This document shows positions 1-9,550 of a stretch of DNA of 64,000 bases, one piece after another (position 1 is the first letter of the stretch; each line of letters begins with the position of its first letter). The notes beneath the pieces are model-generated. The model searched no databases. It saw only the letters and a list, made by a program, of their open reading frames with translations, and had not been told where the DNA came from. The position numbers and the translations under genes are program-made. Source of the DNA: Bacillota bacterium (GTDB lineage Bacteria; Bacillota; Clostridia; Lachnospirales; Lachnospiraceae); the NCBI GenBank assembly GCA_023392535.1, contig JAEVYY010000009.1:124001-188000 (forward strand). Reading direction: 5' to 3'.

Positions 1-477
1 CTCTTTTCCGGCAATTTCAATCCCTGATCGTTTACACAATTCAATAATACCCGCCGGAGTACAGGATACAAAACCTGGCTGTCCGATACATAAAGCACCT
101 ACACTTTGAGGATGAAAGCCGTCTACATCCTTTTTGGGATCAATCGCTTTTATAACCTTATCTTCATCAATATGTATAGGTAATGGAAGTTGCACTAAAA
201 TACCGTTAATATCTGATCTTTCGTTTAGTTCAAAAATAAGGTCTACTAATTTAGATTCTGTGGTATTCTCATCTAATTCATAAGAATACGATGTTACACC
301 AATAAACTCACATGCCTTTTTTTTATTATTTACATAGACACTGGAAGCGGTATCCTTACCAACTTGAATTACAGCAAGTGCGATTTCTTTGCCTTCCCTT
401 TTTAATTCTGAGACTTTTATTTTTAGTTCTTCTTTTATTTGATCCGATATTACTTTTCCATCTATTATATGTGCCAT
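1..477 (-). CDS. folD: FolD, methylenetetrahydrofolate dehydrogenase/cyclohydrolase (partial)
   Basis: This is the N-terminal 159 residues of FolD; the C-terminal part lies beyond the left edge of the window. The translation begins MAHIIDGKVISDQIKEEL and contains the family's VGKDTASSVYVNNKKKACE segment with the catalytic Tyr and Lys, then GILVQLPLP and the DPKKDVDGFHP folate-site motif. FolD interconverts methylene-, methenyl- and formyl-tetrahydrofolate using NAD(P), in the cytoplasm. The ATG at 475-477 has a GGAGAG ribosome site just upstream. It follows fhs by about 30 bases on the same strand, so the two very likely form a one-carbon operon. Family assignment is secure; only the truncation by the window edge limits it. 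Confidence 0.95.
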   Translation of the reverse strand, partial: MAHIIDGKVISDQIKEELKIKVSELKREGKEIALAVIQVGKDTASSVYVNNKKKACEFIGVTSYSYELDENTTESKLVDLIFELNERSDINGILVQLPLPIHIDEDKVIKAIDPKKDVDGFHPQSVGALCIGQPGFVSCTPAGIIELCKRSGIEIAGKE

Positions 478-506
478 ATATCTCTCCAATCTTATGTGGG
501 ATACCT

Positions 507-2177
507 TTAAAATAACCCTGTAATTACTCCATCCTCATTCACATCAATAGTAATCGCTGCCGGAGCCTTAGGCAATCCTGGCATTGTCATGACTGCTCCT
601 GTAAGAACCACAACAAATCCTGCTCCCGCAGATACATATACTTCTCTAACAGTAATCTCAAAATCTTCCGGTCTTCCGAGAAGTGATGGATCATCTGATA
701 AAGAGTATTGTGTCTTTGCCATACAAACAGGTAAATTGCCAAATCCTAACTCTTCCAATTTCGATAGTTGTTTATTCGCTACTGGAGAGAACTGAACTCC
801 AGCAGCACCATAGATTTCTTTGGAAATTATATTGATTTTTTCTTTCAAAGGCAGTTCCTCTTTATAAAGTACACGAAATTCACTTTTCTTTGTTTCCAAT
901 GTGTGAAGCACTGCATTCGCAAGCTCCGTACCACCTTCTCCACCTTTTTCCCAAACCTCAGAAATGGCGAAATCACAATTTCTTTTTTTGCAGAATTCCT
1001 TTACATAAGCGATTTCATCTTTGGTATCTGATATAAAAGAATTTAAAGTTACGATTACGGGTACTCTGTATTTCTGAAGATTTTCAATATGTTTTTGCAA
1101 ATTAACAATACCTTTTCTTAAAGCAACTAAATTTTCCTTGCTAAGATCCGCTTTTTCCACACCTCCATTATATTTTAATGCACGAATCGTAGCGACCAGT
1201 ACTACGGCATCTGGACAAAGTCCCGCCATACGACACTTGATATCAAAGAATTTTTCTGCTCCCAGATCAGCACCAAACCCCGCTTCTGTAATTACATAAT
1301 CTGCCATCTTAAGGGCTGTCTTTGTAGCTCTTACGCTATTACATCCATGTGCAATATTAGCAAATGGACCTCCGTGCACAATTGCCGGTGTATATTCTAT
1401 CGTTTGTATAAGATTAGGCTTCATCGCATCTTTCAATAGTGCCGCCATTGAGCCAACTGCATCTAAATCTGCGGCAGTTACTGGGTTTCCTTCATAATTG
1501 TAAGCGACCACCATTCTTCCCAGTTTTTTCTTCAGATCATTCATATCCATAGCGAGGCAGAGAACTGCCATAATTTCAGATGCTACCGTGATGACAAAAT
1601 GATCTTCCCTTACGACCCCATCTGTCTTATTGCCAAGTCCCACTACTATGTTGCGCAGTACCCGGTCATTCATATCCAGACATCTTTTCCAGACAATTTG
1701 TCTGGTATCAATTTGCAGAACATTCCCTTGCTGTATGTGGTTGTCCAATAAAGCTGCAAGTAAATTGTTCGCTGAAGTTATTGCATGAAAATCTCCTGTA
1801 AAATGAAGATTCAGATCTTCCATTGGAACAACTTGCGCATATCCCCCTCCGGCTGCACCGCCCTTGATTCCAAAACATGGTCCCAAAGAAGGTTCTCGCA
1901 ATGCAATCATTGCTTTTTTTCCCAGTTTTCCAAAAGCTTCGCCAAGTCCAACACTTATTGTTGTTTTTCCTTCCCCTGCCGGTGTCGGATTAATTGCAGT
2001 AACCAAAATCAATTTCCCATCTTTATTCTGACTGACCCTTCGCATACAATTGTCGGAAAGTTTAGCCTTATAGTTCCCGTATAACTCTAATTCATCGGGT
2101 CTAATCCCAATACTTCCCGCAATCTCAGTAATTGGCTTCATAACTGATTCCTGTGCAATCTGAATATCTGTTTTCAT
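507..2177 (-). CDS. fhs: Formate-tetrahydrofolate ligase (formyl-THF synthetase)
   Basis: The enzyme joins formate to tetrahydrofolate with ATP, giving 10-formyl-THF for purine synthesis or for acetogenic-type one-carbon flow. The protein has 556 residues, the usual length. The ATP-binding PTPAGEGKTT motif is at residues 64-73, followed by REPSLGPCFGIKGGAAGGG around 94-112 and a C-terminal MPGLPKAPAA segment that lines the folate site in the family. The ATG is preceded by GAGGAGG. It sits between ftsK (35 bases upstream) and folD (downstream), and its product is the substrate of the FolD cyclohydrolase direction. Nothing unusual was seen. Confidence 0.97.
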   Translation of the reverse strand: MKTDIQIAQESVMKPITEIAGSIGIRPDELELYGNYKAKLSDNCMRRVSQNKDGKLILVTAINPTPAGEGKTTISVGLGEAFGKLGKKAMIALREPSLGPCFGIKGGAAGGGYAQVVPMEDLNLHFTGDFHAITSANNLLAALLDNHIQQGNVLQIDTRQIVWKRCLDMNDRVLRNIVVGLGNKTDGVVREDHFVITVASEIMAVLCLAMDMNDLKKKLGRMVVAYNYEGNPVTAADLDAVGSMAALLKDAMKPNLIQTIEYTPAIVHGGPFANIAHGCNSVRATKTALKMADYVITEAGFGADLGAEKFFDIKCRMAGLCPDAVVLVATIRALKYNGGVEKADLSKENLVALRKGIVNLQKHIENLQKYRVPVIVTLNSFISDTKDEIAYVKEFCKKRNCDFAISEVWEKGGEGGTELANAVLHTLETKKSEFRVLYKEELPLKEKINIISKEIYGAAGVQFSPVANKQLSKLEELGFGNLPVCMAKTQYSLSDDPSLLGRPEDFEITVREVYVSAGAGFVVVLTGAVMTMPGLPKAPAAITIDVNEDGVITGLF

Positions 2178-2212
2178 AACGTATTCCTCCTCGTCGTGTC
2201 TGGTAATATGTA

Positions 2213-4891
2213 CTAAACCGATTCCTCAATATAACTTTCAAATTGTTCCAAGCTCATCAATACTTTTCTGGGTTTGGTTCCCTCTTCTTCACCCACAACA
2301 CCTGCATCTGACAATTGATCCATTATTCTGGCTGCTCTGTTGAACCCTATTTTAAATACCCTTTGTAACATTCCAATCGAAGCCTTTTCCTTTTCAATAA
2401 TAAATTTACCTGCTTCTATGAAATGGACATCTCTTTCCTCGGAAGGACCTGAACCCATACCATTTGTTACTGATGAATCTATGCTCGCTATTTTTTCTTC
2501 GATGTCTTCACTATATACATTACCGATTGCTTGATTCTTCAAGTAATCAACCACATCCGATACTTCTTTATCAGAAACAAAAGCTCCCTGAATACGCGCT
2601 GGCTTTGCATACCCTTGTGGATAAAATAACATATCTCCTTTACCGAGTAACTTTTCAGCACCGTTCATATCTAAAATCGTTCTGGAATCTACCCCACTGG
2701 AGACGGCAAATGCAACACGACTTGGCATATTCGCTTTAATCAGCCCCGTAATAACATCTACAGATGGTCTCTGCGTCGCTATGATCAAATGGATACCTGC
2801 TGCTCTTGCAAGCTGTGCAAGGCGGCAGATAGATTCTTCCACTTCTCCAGGTGCGACCATCATAAGATCCGCAAGTTCATCTACAATGATAACAATCTGC
2901 GGCATTTTTGACGGTACCTCTGCCTCCCCTTTTTTCATCTTATTTTCGACCATTTTATTATAGCCTTTTAAATCACGTACATTGTAATCAGCAAACTTCT
3001 TATAGCGGTCAGTCATTTCTGCAACTCCCCAATGAAGCGCTGCAGCCGCCTTTTTAGGATCCGTTACAACTGGGATTAACAAATGTGGAATTCCATTGTA
3101 TACGCTTAGTTCCACCACTTTAGGATCAACCATGATCATCTTAACATCATCCGGATGCGCTTTATATAAAATACTCATAATTAAGGTATTAATGCATACG
3201 GACTTACCAGAACCTGTCGATCCTGCTATTAACATATGAGGCATTTTAGCAATATCTGAAACAATTGTCTGCCCACCAATATCCTTTCCAACCGCAAACG
3301 CAATCTTGGATTGAAAGGAATTAAATTCTGTTGATTCCAGCAAGTCTCTTAATGCGACCATACTATTTTCTTTATTTGGCACTTCAATACCAATAGCTGC
3401 TTTTCCTGGAATGGGTGCCTCTATACGAATATCTGTTGCCGCAAGATTCAGTTTAATATCATCCGTCAGACTTACAATTTTACTTACTTTAACACCTTGT
3501 TGCGGTTGCAATTCATAACGCGTAACAGAAGGTCCCTGACTAATATCGGTAATCGTTACTTTAACGCCAAATGTATGTAATGTCTGTTGCAGACGCATTG
3601 CTGTTTCTTTTAATAGCTTTGTAGAATCTCCAGTTTTGTGCTGCCCTTGTTTTAGTAATGAAATAGGTGGGAATATATATTTTTTAGGTATTTTCTTTTC
3701 CATTCTATGAATATCATCTACTATATTAGAGCCTTCTTTTTGCAAATCCAACGTAGCTTTATTGGGGTCATTATTAGAATCTATTCCTATGGAAGATTTT
3801 CCTTCTCTCTCCATATACGTTGTCTTTTGAGGCTCTGTTGGTAACACTTCTTGTATTTGCTCTTCAATCGGATAAAAATCGGCTTTTTCAATTGGTAATA
3901 ATTCTTTCTGTACCGTAATCTGCAAATCTGGACTCTTAATAGCATGCGACATATTTACAACCGGTTCAACTTCTGATTCTCTTTCCAGATGAATTCCACT
4001 AATATGAATCTTTTCAAAATCAAAAATATCCTCGTTCCGATCTTTCTTTTCCTCTATCGTGATTTCACTATTTTCTTCCGTCGGAATAATAATTTCATGC
4101 ATGTCCTCTTTTTGCTTTTTATGATCCTGCTTTTTGTCTAAAGTAGTATCGATCATAACGCCGGTCACTTTATTATCCATACGTAATAGACGCTCTTGTT
4201 CTTCCATTTCACGCCTGATTTCTCTTTCTTCCTGACGTTTTATAGCGGTCTTCCTTTTTCGCGCCACATCTTCTCTTGCAGATTCATAGACTCTTTGGCT
4301 CCCCTTTTTCACACTGCCAAGAAAAGACCTTTCTGTGATGATAACAGCACAAACAATACCAAGTACCGTAATGACAAGTATAGTACCAACCACATCCAGA
4401 AAATGAACCATTGCATATGCAATGGATCCGCAGATGACACCTCCGCCATTTAAACTACTACTACTTTTTTTATAAATTTCTGCTATATTATATGTACTAT
4501 CAGCGGTGCCCATACTACCGCTGAATAACTCACATATCACTCCAATCAATAAGAATAGAATGACACCTGCAATTAACTTTAAAGATGCAACATGATTTCC
4601 TCTATTCGATAGGGCAAAAGCAACAGCTATAAATATTAAAACAGGCAAAATATAAGCAGTTAACCCAAAAATTCCGAACATAATGCTTCTTATTAATATT
4701 CCAAAAGATCCTACTAAACTAAAATTGCATAAAAAGAGTAAAATTGCAAATGCTAAAATAACGATTAGTATTATTTCATTTTGAATTTCACTGCTGAATT
4801 CATTTCCTTTATTATTTTTTCTACCTTTATTTGATGTACGACCCTGCGTCTTTTTTTTCGGTCCAGGTTTTCTTCCCGAACGTGTTGCCAT
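2213..4891 (-). CDS. ftsK: DNA translocase FtsK/SpoIIIE
   Basis: This is a septal double-stranded-DNA pump that clears chromosome from the closing septum and, in sporulating relatives, moves DNA into the forespore. It has 892 residues. A basic N-terminal tail is followed by about four membrane segments (residues 38-190), then an acidic, low-complexity linker to about 400. The motor follows, with Walker A GSTGSGKS at 557-564 and Walker B with DELADLM around 671-677. A winged-helix gamma domain fills about 830-892 and would read polar KOPS/SRS sequences. The family is certain. Whether it acts as SpoIIIE or as vegetative FtsK cannot be told from sequence alone, but the adjacent tepA gene is the arrangement known around spoIIIE in Bacillus. 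Confidence 0.95.
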   Translation of the reverse strand: MATRSGRKPGPKKKTQGRTSNKGRKNNKGNEFSSEIQNEIILIVILAFAILLFLCNFSLVGSFGILIRSIMFGIFGLTAYILPVLIFIAVAFALSNRGNHVASLKLIAGVILFLLIGVICELFSGSMGTADSTYNIAEIYKKSSSSLNGGGVICGSIAYAMVHFLDVVGTILVITVLGIVCAVIITERSFLGSVKKGSQRVYESAREDVARKRKTAIKRQEEREIRREMEEQERLLRMDNKVTGVMIDTTLDKKQDHKKQKEDMHEIIIPTEENSEITIEEKKDRNEDIFDFEKIHISGIHLERESEVEPVVNMSHAIKSPDLQITVQKELLPIEKADFYPIEEQIQEVLPTEPQKTTYMEREGKSSIGIDSNNDPNKATLDLQKEGSNIVDDIHRMEKKIPKKYIFPPISLLKQGQHKTGDSTKLLKETAMRLQQTLHTFGVKVTITDISQGPSVTRYELQPQQGVKVSKIVSLTDDIKLNLAATDIRIEAPIPGKAAIGIEVPNKENSMVALRDLLESTEFNSFQSKIAFAVGKDIGGQTIVSDIAKMPHMLIAGSTGSGKSVCINTLIMSILYKAHPDDVKMIMVDPKVVELSVYNGIPHLLIPVVTDPKKAAAALHWGVAEMTDRYKKFADYNVRDLKGYNKMVENKMKKGEAEVPSKMPQIVIIVDELADLMMVAPGEVEESICRLAQLARAAGIHLIIATQRPSVDVITGLIKANMPSRVAFAVSSGVDSRTILDMNGAEKLLGKGDMLFYPQGYAKPARIQGAFVSDKEVSDVVDYLKNQAIGNVYSEDIEEKIASIDSSVTNGMGSGPSEERDVHFIEAGKFIIEKEKASIGMLQRVFKIGFNRAARIMDQLSDAGVVGEEEGTKPRKVLMSLEQFESYIEESV

Positions 4892-4971
4892 ATCTTTCTA
4901 CCCCCATTACTTTTCATTATTCGGATAGCCATAATTATTTAGTATACCATTGAAATTTAAAAATGTCATCC

Positions 4972-5706
4972 TTAGTTTTCTCTCTGTAGTTCAATCAGTT
5001 CATGCAATCTTCTGATTGCTTCTTTCATACCACCTACATGTGTTATGATCTTTTCTTTAACCGCCTCTTCACCGACAAGTATACTTCCAACATCTTTGCT
5101 TAAAACCTCTGTTTCCATCATAAGTTCTTCAAATCTATCCGGGTTAATGTTACAATGATCACAAACAAAGTTTTTAATTCTGTTCTGCATTTGTCTGAAA
5201 TAGGCGAATGTCTGTGGTGTTCCAATTACCGTTCCATTCATTCTGACCGGATGAATTACCATTGTGCCCGACGGAACAATAAAAGATTCCGTAGTACTGA
5301 CTGCAATTGGTACTCCTATTGAGTGACTTCCACCTAATACAAGAGACACTGTGGGTTTACTTAAGGATGCTATCATCTCTGCAATGGCCAGTCCGGCTTC
5401 TACGTCTCCCCCCATGGTATTCAACAAAATCAGCACTCCATCGATTTCATTACTGTCTTCTATCGTAGCAAGCTGTGGCAATACTAATTCGTATTTTGTT
5501 ACTTTTGAACTTCCTCCAAGATTTTCGTGCCCCTCTATTTCACCGATGATTGTCAGTAAATGAATCTTGTGCTGCTCCCTATTCTGATCCAATGTTGCTT
5601 GTCCTGTTTTATCGATCCGTTCGTCTCTATGTTCCTCACGTGTTACTTTATCATCTTTCTTTTTTTCCTCGTTTTCATTACTTTGTATATTATTTTTACT
5701 TTCCAT
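4972..5706 (-). CDS. tepA: ClpP-fold protease TepA (translocation-enhancing)
   Basis: A ClpP-family serine protease of the TepA group, which in Bacillus affects protein export and degradation of signal peptides. About 45 charged residues precede the ClpP fold. Seen in the fold are VLILLNTMGGDVEAGL (substrate strand), GGSHSIG with the probable nucleophile Ser129, and MVIHPVRM with the probable catalytic His152. The longer reading frame begins with GTG at 5712, but only four bases separate that from AGGAG. The ATG at 5704-5706 has normal spacing and is preferred, giving 244 residues. It lies directly upstream of ftsK on the same strand, as in Bacillus. No signal peptide or membrane segment was seen, so it is probably cytoplasmic. 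Confidence 0.88.
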   Translation of the reverse strand: MESKNNIQSNENEEKKKDDKVTREEHRDERIDKTGQATLDQNREQHKIHLLTIIGEIEGHENLGGSSKVTKYELVLPQLATIEDSNEIDGVLILLNTMGGDVEAGLAIAEMIASLSKPTVSLVLGGSHSIGVPIAVSTTESFIVPSGTMVIHPVRMNGTVIGTPQTFAYFRQMQNRIKNFVCDHCNINPDRFEELMMETEVLSKDVGSILVGEEAVKEKIITHVGGMKEAIRRLHELIELQREN

Positions 5707-5753
5707 ATGCACGCTCCTGATTCATCAACGTATAATTATAAAACTCTTAAAAT

Positions 5754-5780
5754 TCAAAAAGGAACCCATTTTGAGTTCCT
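5754..5780 (-). terminator. Rho-independent terminator after the 5.8-7.3 kb membrane protein gene
   Basis: Read on the minus strand, GGAAC and GTTCC arms enclose a nine-base loop and are followed by a run of five T. It lies between the end of the polytopic membrane protein gene and tepA, so tepA-ftsK probably has its own promoter. Confidence 0.7.
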
Positions 5781-5813
5781 CTTTATCATATGTGAAAATA
5801 AAAAAAATATACT

Positions 5814-7313
5814 TCATAAAATTTCGAAATCGTCATTTTCCGCAATATCTTGAATGTCGTAATGCATCCTATTTTCATCTGGCACAAATGCATAATCCAT
5901 TTCTTTTTTTATATGTTTTTTTGGTAAGGGCAGAGGGTTTGGTATCAAATTTGGCTTATCCGGTGGTCCATCTAAGATTTTTTTACTGACATCCATATCT
6001 GTTTTCTCCTCAATCTGCATGTCATTCCTTTTCATGTCGGGCGATACTATCAAATTCTTTTCTCCATCCGATTGGCTCTTATATTTACTACAAAAGCTTT
6101 TTAGTGAAACAGATGCTATAAAAATCCATGCAAAAAGCAGTAGCATTTGGTAGTCCACACTAGTTTGAAAAAATAAACGAATAAAAGATACACATAATAG
6201 CATAAGGAGATACATGACATTTTCATCCTGCTCGGCTTGCCAGTAACGTACACACCATAGGGCCGAAATAAGAATGATAACTGATGAAACTTCTAAGGAT
6301 ACCGATGGATAAATCGAAATATGAGATAGGCTGACGTTCATCCAAGGTATCAAATAATGTTCTATGATCCGCATAAAAGATTCTTTACAAATTACCGCTT
6401 CTATTTCAAATAGCGCAATCGCTCCAACTATAGAACCTAATACATAATAAAAAATTAATAATAGTGATTTTAAAATTGAATGTTCCGCATTTTTATAACA
6501 AATAAATATACCACCTACTGCCATTATTAAGAGTACTATTCCTATAATATCTGTATATATCAGTGCTGCTGTTGAGAGTCCTGCCATAAAAAACAGGAGC
6601 CCATCATATAAATCGGATGTTTTACCTACATTCATGTGTTTCCATAAAAGACTTATCATCCAAAAACCAAAAACAAAAATACATATTAGTAAATTTTCAG
6701 GAGATAATGGCAACATACTACTGATATAGGAAGGATATACTGCTAAAATCATGGCCGCAGTCATGGCCGCTATTTTTCCGCTTATGTTTCGTATTGAAAA
6801 ATAACCGAATAATAAGGTGCAACATTGTAACAGTATTTGGAAATAAATACACACACTAATTTTATTCCCAAACACCGTAAGTAAAAAGGATAATAGGTAC
6901 GCATAGATGATAGCCACATGATTCGTAGTATGAAGCACCAATTTATCTGTCCCTACCGATGCAAATTCATAATATAGATTCTCTGCCTGTTTCACATCTA
7001 TCGTTTCTATATAATAGAATCTACTGACAAGGGCTGTAGTTATTAACAATAAAACTGCTACTATATTCAAAACAACTTTTTTCTTCCCCGTTATGACAAA
7101 CTTTTTCTGTACTTTTAAAGCTACCATCCTGGTCAGCATAAGTCCTACTGCTGTAACTAAGAGCACGCAACCAAGAATAATTTCTTCCTTTTCAAAGGTT
7201 ACTTTTGGCCTAACGGCAAGCCATGCATATGCAATTTGCCAAAATGCTCCTGTGACCAAAATCGTAAAGAGAAGCCAAACAGTCAATCCTAAAAAACTTT
7301 TCTTTCGTTTCAT
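5814..7313 (-). CDS. Polytopic membrane protein, glycosyltransferase-39-like (uncertain)
   Basis: A 499-residue integral membrane protein with about ten hydrophobic segments spread over residues 8-420 and a polar cytoplasmic tail of about 70 residues rich in Lys, Asp and Pro. The topology, an extracytoplasmic loop after the third segment (IDVKQAENLYYEFASVGTD), and the paired hydrophobic helices resemble GT39/ArnT-type glycosyltransferases that use lipid-linked sugars. No diagnostic catalytic motif could be confirmed, so the function is inference. The frame opens with a GTG at 7340, but ATG at 7311-7313 has an AAGGG site at good distance and starts a typical KRKK positive-inside leader, so it was chosen. 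The gene is followed by its own terminator. Confidence 0.6.
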   Translation of the reverse strand: MKRKKSFLGLTVWLLFTILVTGAFWQIAYAWLAVRPKVTFEKEEIILGCVLLVTAVGLMLTRMVALKVQKKFVITGKKKVVLNIVAVLLLITTALVSRFYYIETIDVKQAENLYYEFASVGTDKLVLHTTNHVAIIYAYLLSFLLTVFGNKISVCIYFQILLQCCTLLFGYFSIRNISGKIAAMTAAMILAVYPSYISSMLPLSPENLLICIFVFGFWMISLLWKHMNVGKTSDLYDGLLFFMAGLSTAALIYTDIIGIVLLIMAVGGIFICYKNAEHSILKSLLLIFYYVLGSIVGAIALFEIEAVICKESFMRIIEHYLIPWMNVSLSHISIYPSVSLEVSSVIILISALWCVRYWQAEQDENVMYLLMLLCVSFIRLFFQTSVDYQMLLLFAWIFIASVSLKSFCSKYKSQSDGEKNLIVSPDMKRNDMQIEEKTDMDVSKKILDGPPDKPNLIPNPLPLPKKHIKKEMDYAFVPDENRMHYDIQDIAENDDFEIL

Positions 7314-7360
7314 ATAATACCCTTGGTGTGAGTAACACACATCCTCGTTTGTTCTTTCTA

Positions 7361-8656
7361 TTAATAAATCGCATCTAAAGCCTGCTCTAAATCAGCAATT
7401 ATATCCTCACTATTTTCGATTCCTACCGAAAGTCTGATCAAATCAGGTTGTACGCCTGCTTCCATCAATTGTTCGTCTGACATTTGACGGTGTGTATGAC
7501 TGGCAGGATGTAACACACAAGTTCTGGCATCGGCAACATGGGTCACAATAGCGGCCAATTCCAGCTTATCCATAAAGGCTCCTGAAACGGTTCTTCCACC
7601 CTTCAATCCAAACGAAATGACACCACAGGTACCATTCGGCATATATTTTCTTGCAAGCTCATAATACTTGTTATCTTTTAATCCCGGATAATTAACCCAT
7701 GCCACTTTTGGATGTTGTTGTAAGAATTCTGCAACTTTCTGGGCATTTTCACAATGTCTTGGCATTCTTAAATGCAGTGTTTCAAGTCCTATATTTAACA
7801 GAAAAGCATTCTGTGGAGATTGCATAGATCCAAGATCTCTCATTAATTGTGCGGTTGCTTTTTGTATGTATGCCATTTTTCCAAAGCGTTCAGCATATAT
7901 AATCCCATGATAGGATGGATCTGGTGTGCAAAGACCTGGGAATTTATCTGCATGTTTCAGCCAATCAAAATTACCAGAATCTATAATTGCGCCACCAAGG
8001 CTCATTGCATGTCCATCCATATATTTTGTAGTTGAATGCGTCACAATGTCCGCTCCAAATGCAAAAGGTCTACAATTAATTGGCGTTGCAAAGGTATTGT
8101 CAACAATGAGTGGAACACCATGTGCATGTGCCGCAGATGCAAATTTTTCAATATCCAGAATAACTAATGCCGGATTAGCAATTGTCTCAGCCAAAACACA
8201 TTTGGTATTGTCTTGAAAGAGTGCGTTCAATTCCTCCGCTTCTGCATCCGGATCTACAATTGTGCATGCAATTCCCATCTTTGTCATGGTAACTGTTAAA
8301 AGGTTAAAAGTGCCCCCATAAACACTGGAAGACATGATGATATGATCGCCAGCTTCACATATATTAAAGATAGCAAAATAATTTGCCGCCTGTCCGGAAG
8401 AGGTAAGCATGGCTCCAACACCGCCTTCCAGTTCACATATTTTTGCTGCGACACAATCATTTGTTGGGTTTTGTAATCTGGAATAGAAATACCCTTCTTC
8501 TTCCAAATCAAACAATCTTCCCATCTGCTCAGAAGAATCATATTTGAATGTGGTAGACTGAAAAATTGGTAATACACGTGGGTCTCCATTTTTAGGTTTC
8601 CAACCTGACTGAATACACCTTGTTTCTATCCTAAATTCCTGTTTTTTCCCACTCAT
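7361..8656 (-). CDS. O-acetylhomoserine sulfhydrylase (aminocarboxypropyltransferase)
   Basis: A PLP enzyme of the Cys/Met metabolism family that makes homocysteine from O-acetylhomoserine and sulfide. It has 431 residues. Seen are YSRLQNPT (residues 58-65), LTSSGQAA (84-91), DNTFATP (186-192) and the PLP lysine in HSTTKYMDGH at Lys211. FSFGLKGG-type and R-rich C-terminal motifs (LHPASHTHR, IRLSVGIE) are also present. The ATG at 8654-8656 overlaps the stop codon of the upstream CFI-box gene as ATGA, so translation is probably coupled. Start choice is supported by AGGGGTG six bases upstream; the 21 codons before it in the open frame lie inside the neighbouring gene. No S-box or T-box was recognised upstream. 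Confidence 0.93.
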   Translation of the reverse strand: MSGKKQEFRIETRCIQSGWKPKNGDPRVLPIFQSTTFKYDSSEQMGRLFDLEEEGYFYSRLQNPTNDCVAAKICELEGGVGAMLTSSGQAANYFAIFNICEAGDHIIMSSSVYGGTFNLLTVTMTKMGIACTIVDPDAEAEELNALFQDNTKCVLAETIANPALVILDIEKFASAAHAHGVPLIVDNTFATPINCRPFAFGADIVTHSTTKYMDGHAMSLGGAIIDSGNFDWLKHADKFPGLCTPDPSYHGIIYAERFGKMAYIQKATAQLMRDLGSMQSPQNAFLLNIGLETLHLRMPRHCENAQKVAEFLQQHPKVAWVNYPGLKDNKYYELARKYMPNGTCGVISFGLKGGRTVSGAFMDKLELAAIVTHVADARTCVLHPASHTHRQMSDEQLMEAGVQPDLIRLSVGIENSEDIIADLEQALDAIY

Positions 8657-9417
8657 GATGTCACCCCTGCATACCGATTTTTTAGAGTACAAACCATTTC
8701 TATATATAATTTCTCGCATTTGTCATATTCATTCTGTTCAATATGTGTAATGCAAGGCTGTAGATACTGACGATAAATATCTTGATAAATGGCATCTGCC
8801 ATTTTGTACTGATCAATTCTCATCACAAGCTCAGGTGCTATCTCATAATACTCTTTCACCAACTCTTTTCCACTTATGTGCTGCATCATATAGCTGTCAC
8901 GAAAGGTACGAAGTGTTGATAATTCATAGCAATCGTCCGGCTTTCCAAGATTTTCACAGACTGCCGTTGTTATAAAACACAACTTTCTTTTAAAAGACCC
9001 ATCAATATCTGCGAAATTTCCTTTGCGCAATTTATAATTTGTAAATGTTTGATTCCATGCATCTAACAAAGCATCTGCCAAAACTTCAGAAATCTCTCCT
9101 CTAAATTCCAATATGCAAGGAATTACAAAACTGGACATTACCATGTTATAATCAAGAATTGCCGTTTTTTTATTTAATTTACCTAAAGAAGCATCATGAT
9201 GAATTTTTACTTTTGAAACAAAATCTTCTGCAATTTCATTTATAAAGCTCTTTTTATCCTCTGTTGTTCTATAGACTTCTTCCATATGCTGAAATAAAGG
9301 CTTATATGACTCAAGCAGGTTTAGAAACGCCTCTTTATACGAATTCGCACGAAATTCTTTCATTAATTGCATATTTTCCAATAACAATTGTGGTAACTTT
9401 TCCTTAATTGAATCCAT
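8653..9417 (-). CDS. CFI-box motif protein of unknown function
   Basis: A 254-residue, largely helical soluble protein. The first 140 residues are not recognised. From 147 there is CFITTAVCE, then LRTFRDSYM (169-177) and a YYEIAP segment (190-195). This order is the conserved CFI-box seen at the C-terminus of many otherwise unrelated bacterial proteins; its biochemical role is not established. Start ATG is preceded by AAAGGAG. The stop codon overlaps the start of the O-acetylhomoserine sulfhydrylase (ATGA), so the two products are probably made together, which may hint at a role in sulfur amino-acid metabolism. That link is inference from position only. Confidence 0.75.
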   Translation of the reverse strand: MDSIKEKLPQLLLENMQLMKEFRANSYKEAFLNLLESYKPLFQHMEEVYRTTEDKKSFINEIAEDFVSKVKIHHDASLGKLNKKTAILDYNMVMSSFVIPCILEFRGEISEVLADALLDAWNQTFTNYKLRKGNFADIDGSFKRKLCFITTAVCENLGKPDDCYELSTLRTFRDSYMMQHISGKELVKEYYEIAPELVMRIDQYKMADAIYQDIYRQYLQPCITHIEQNEYDKCEKLYIEMVCTLKNRYAGVTS

Positions 9418-9447
9418 CTATTGTCTCCTTTATTTTATAAATCCTTC

Positions 9448-9550
9448 GCTGTGTATCACAAGTCCTATTGCAAGCAAGCTTGCAATCTGTCCTCGTAAAA
9501 AAATATTAGCAAGCTATATTTTTTTACTCGTCCCAGTTGTGATACACGGC
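9448..9550. repeat. Compound (nested) inverted repeat at the 3' end of yebC
   Basis: Three nested perfect or near-perfect inverted repeats fill this 103-base stretch. The outer arms are 14 bases (9448-9461 and 9537-9550) and include GTGTATCACAA and its complement. Inside lie ATTGCAAGC-AA-GCTTGCAAT (9467-9486) and a 12-base arm pair GTAAAAAAATAT / ATATTTTTTTAC (9495-9506 and 9516-9527) extended by AGC-AA-GCT. The right part overlaps the last codons and stop of yebC. In RNA it would form a multi-branched structure; on the minus strand the inner hairpin carries a T-run and probably ends yebC transcription. Confidence 0.75.
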
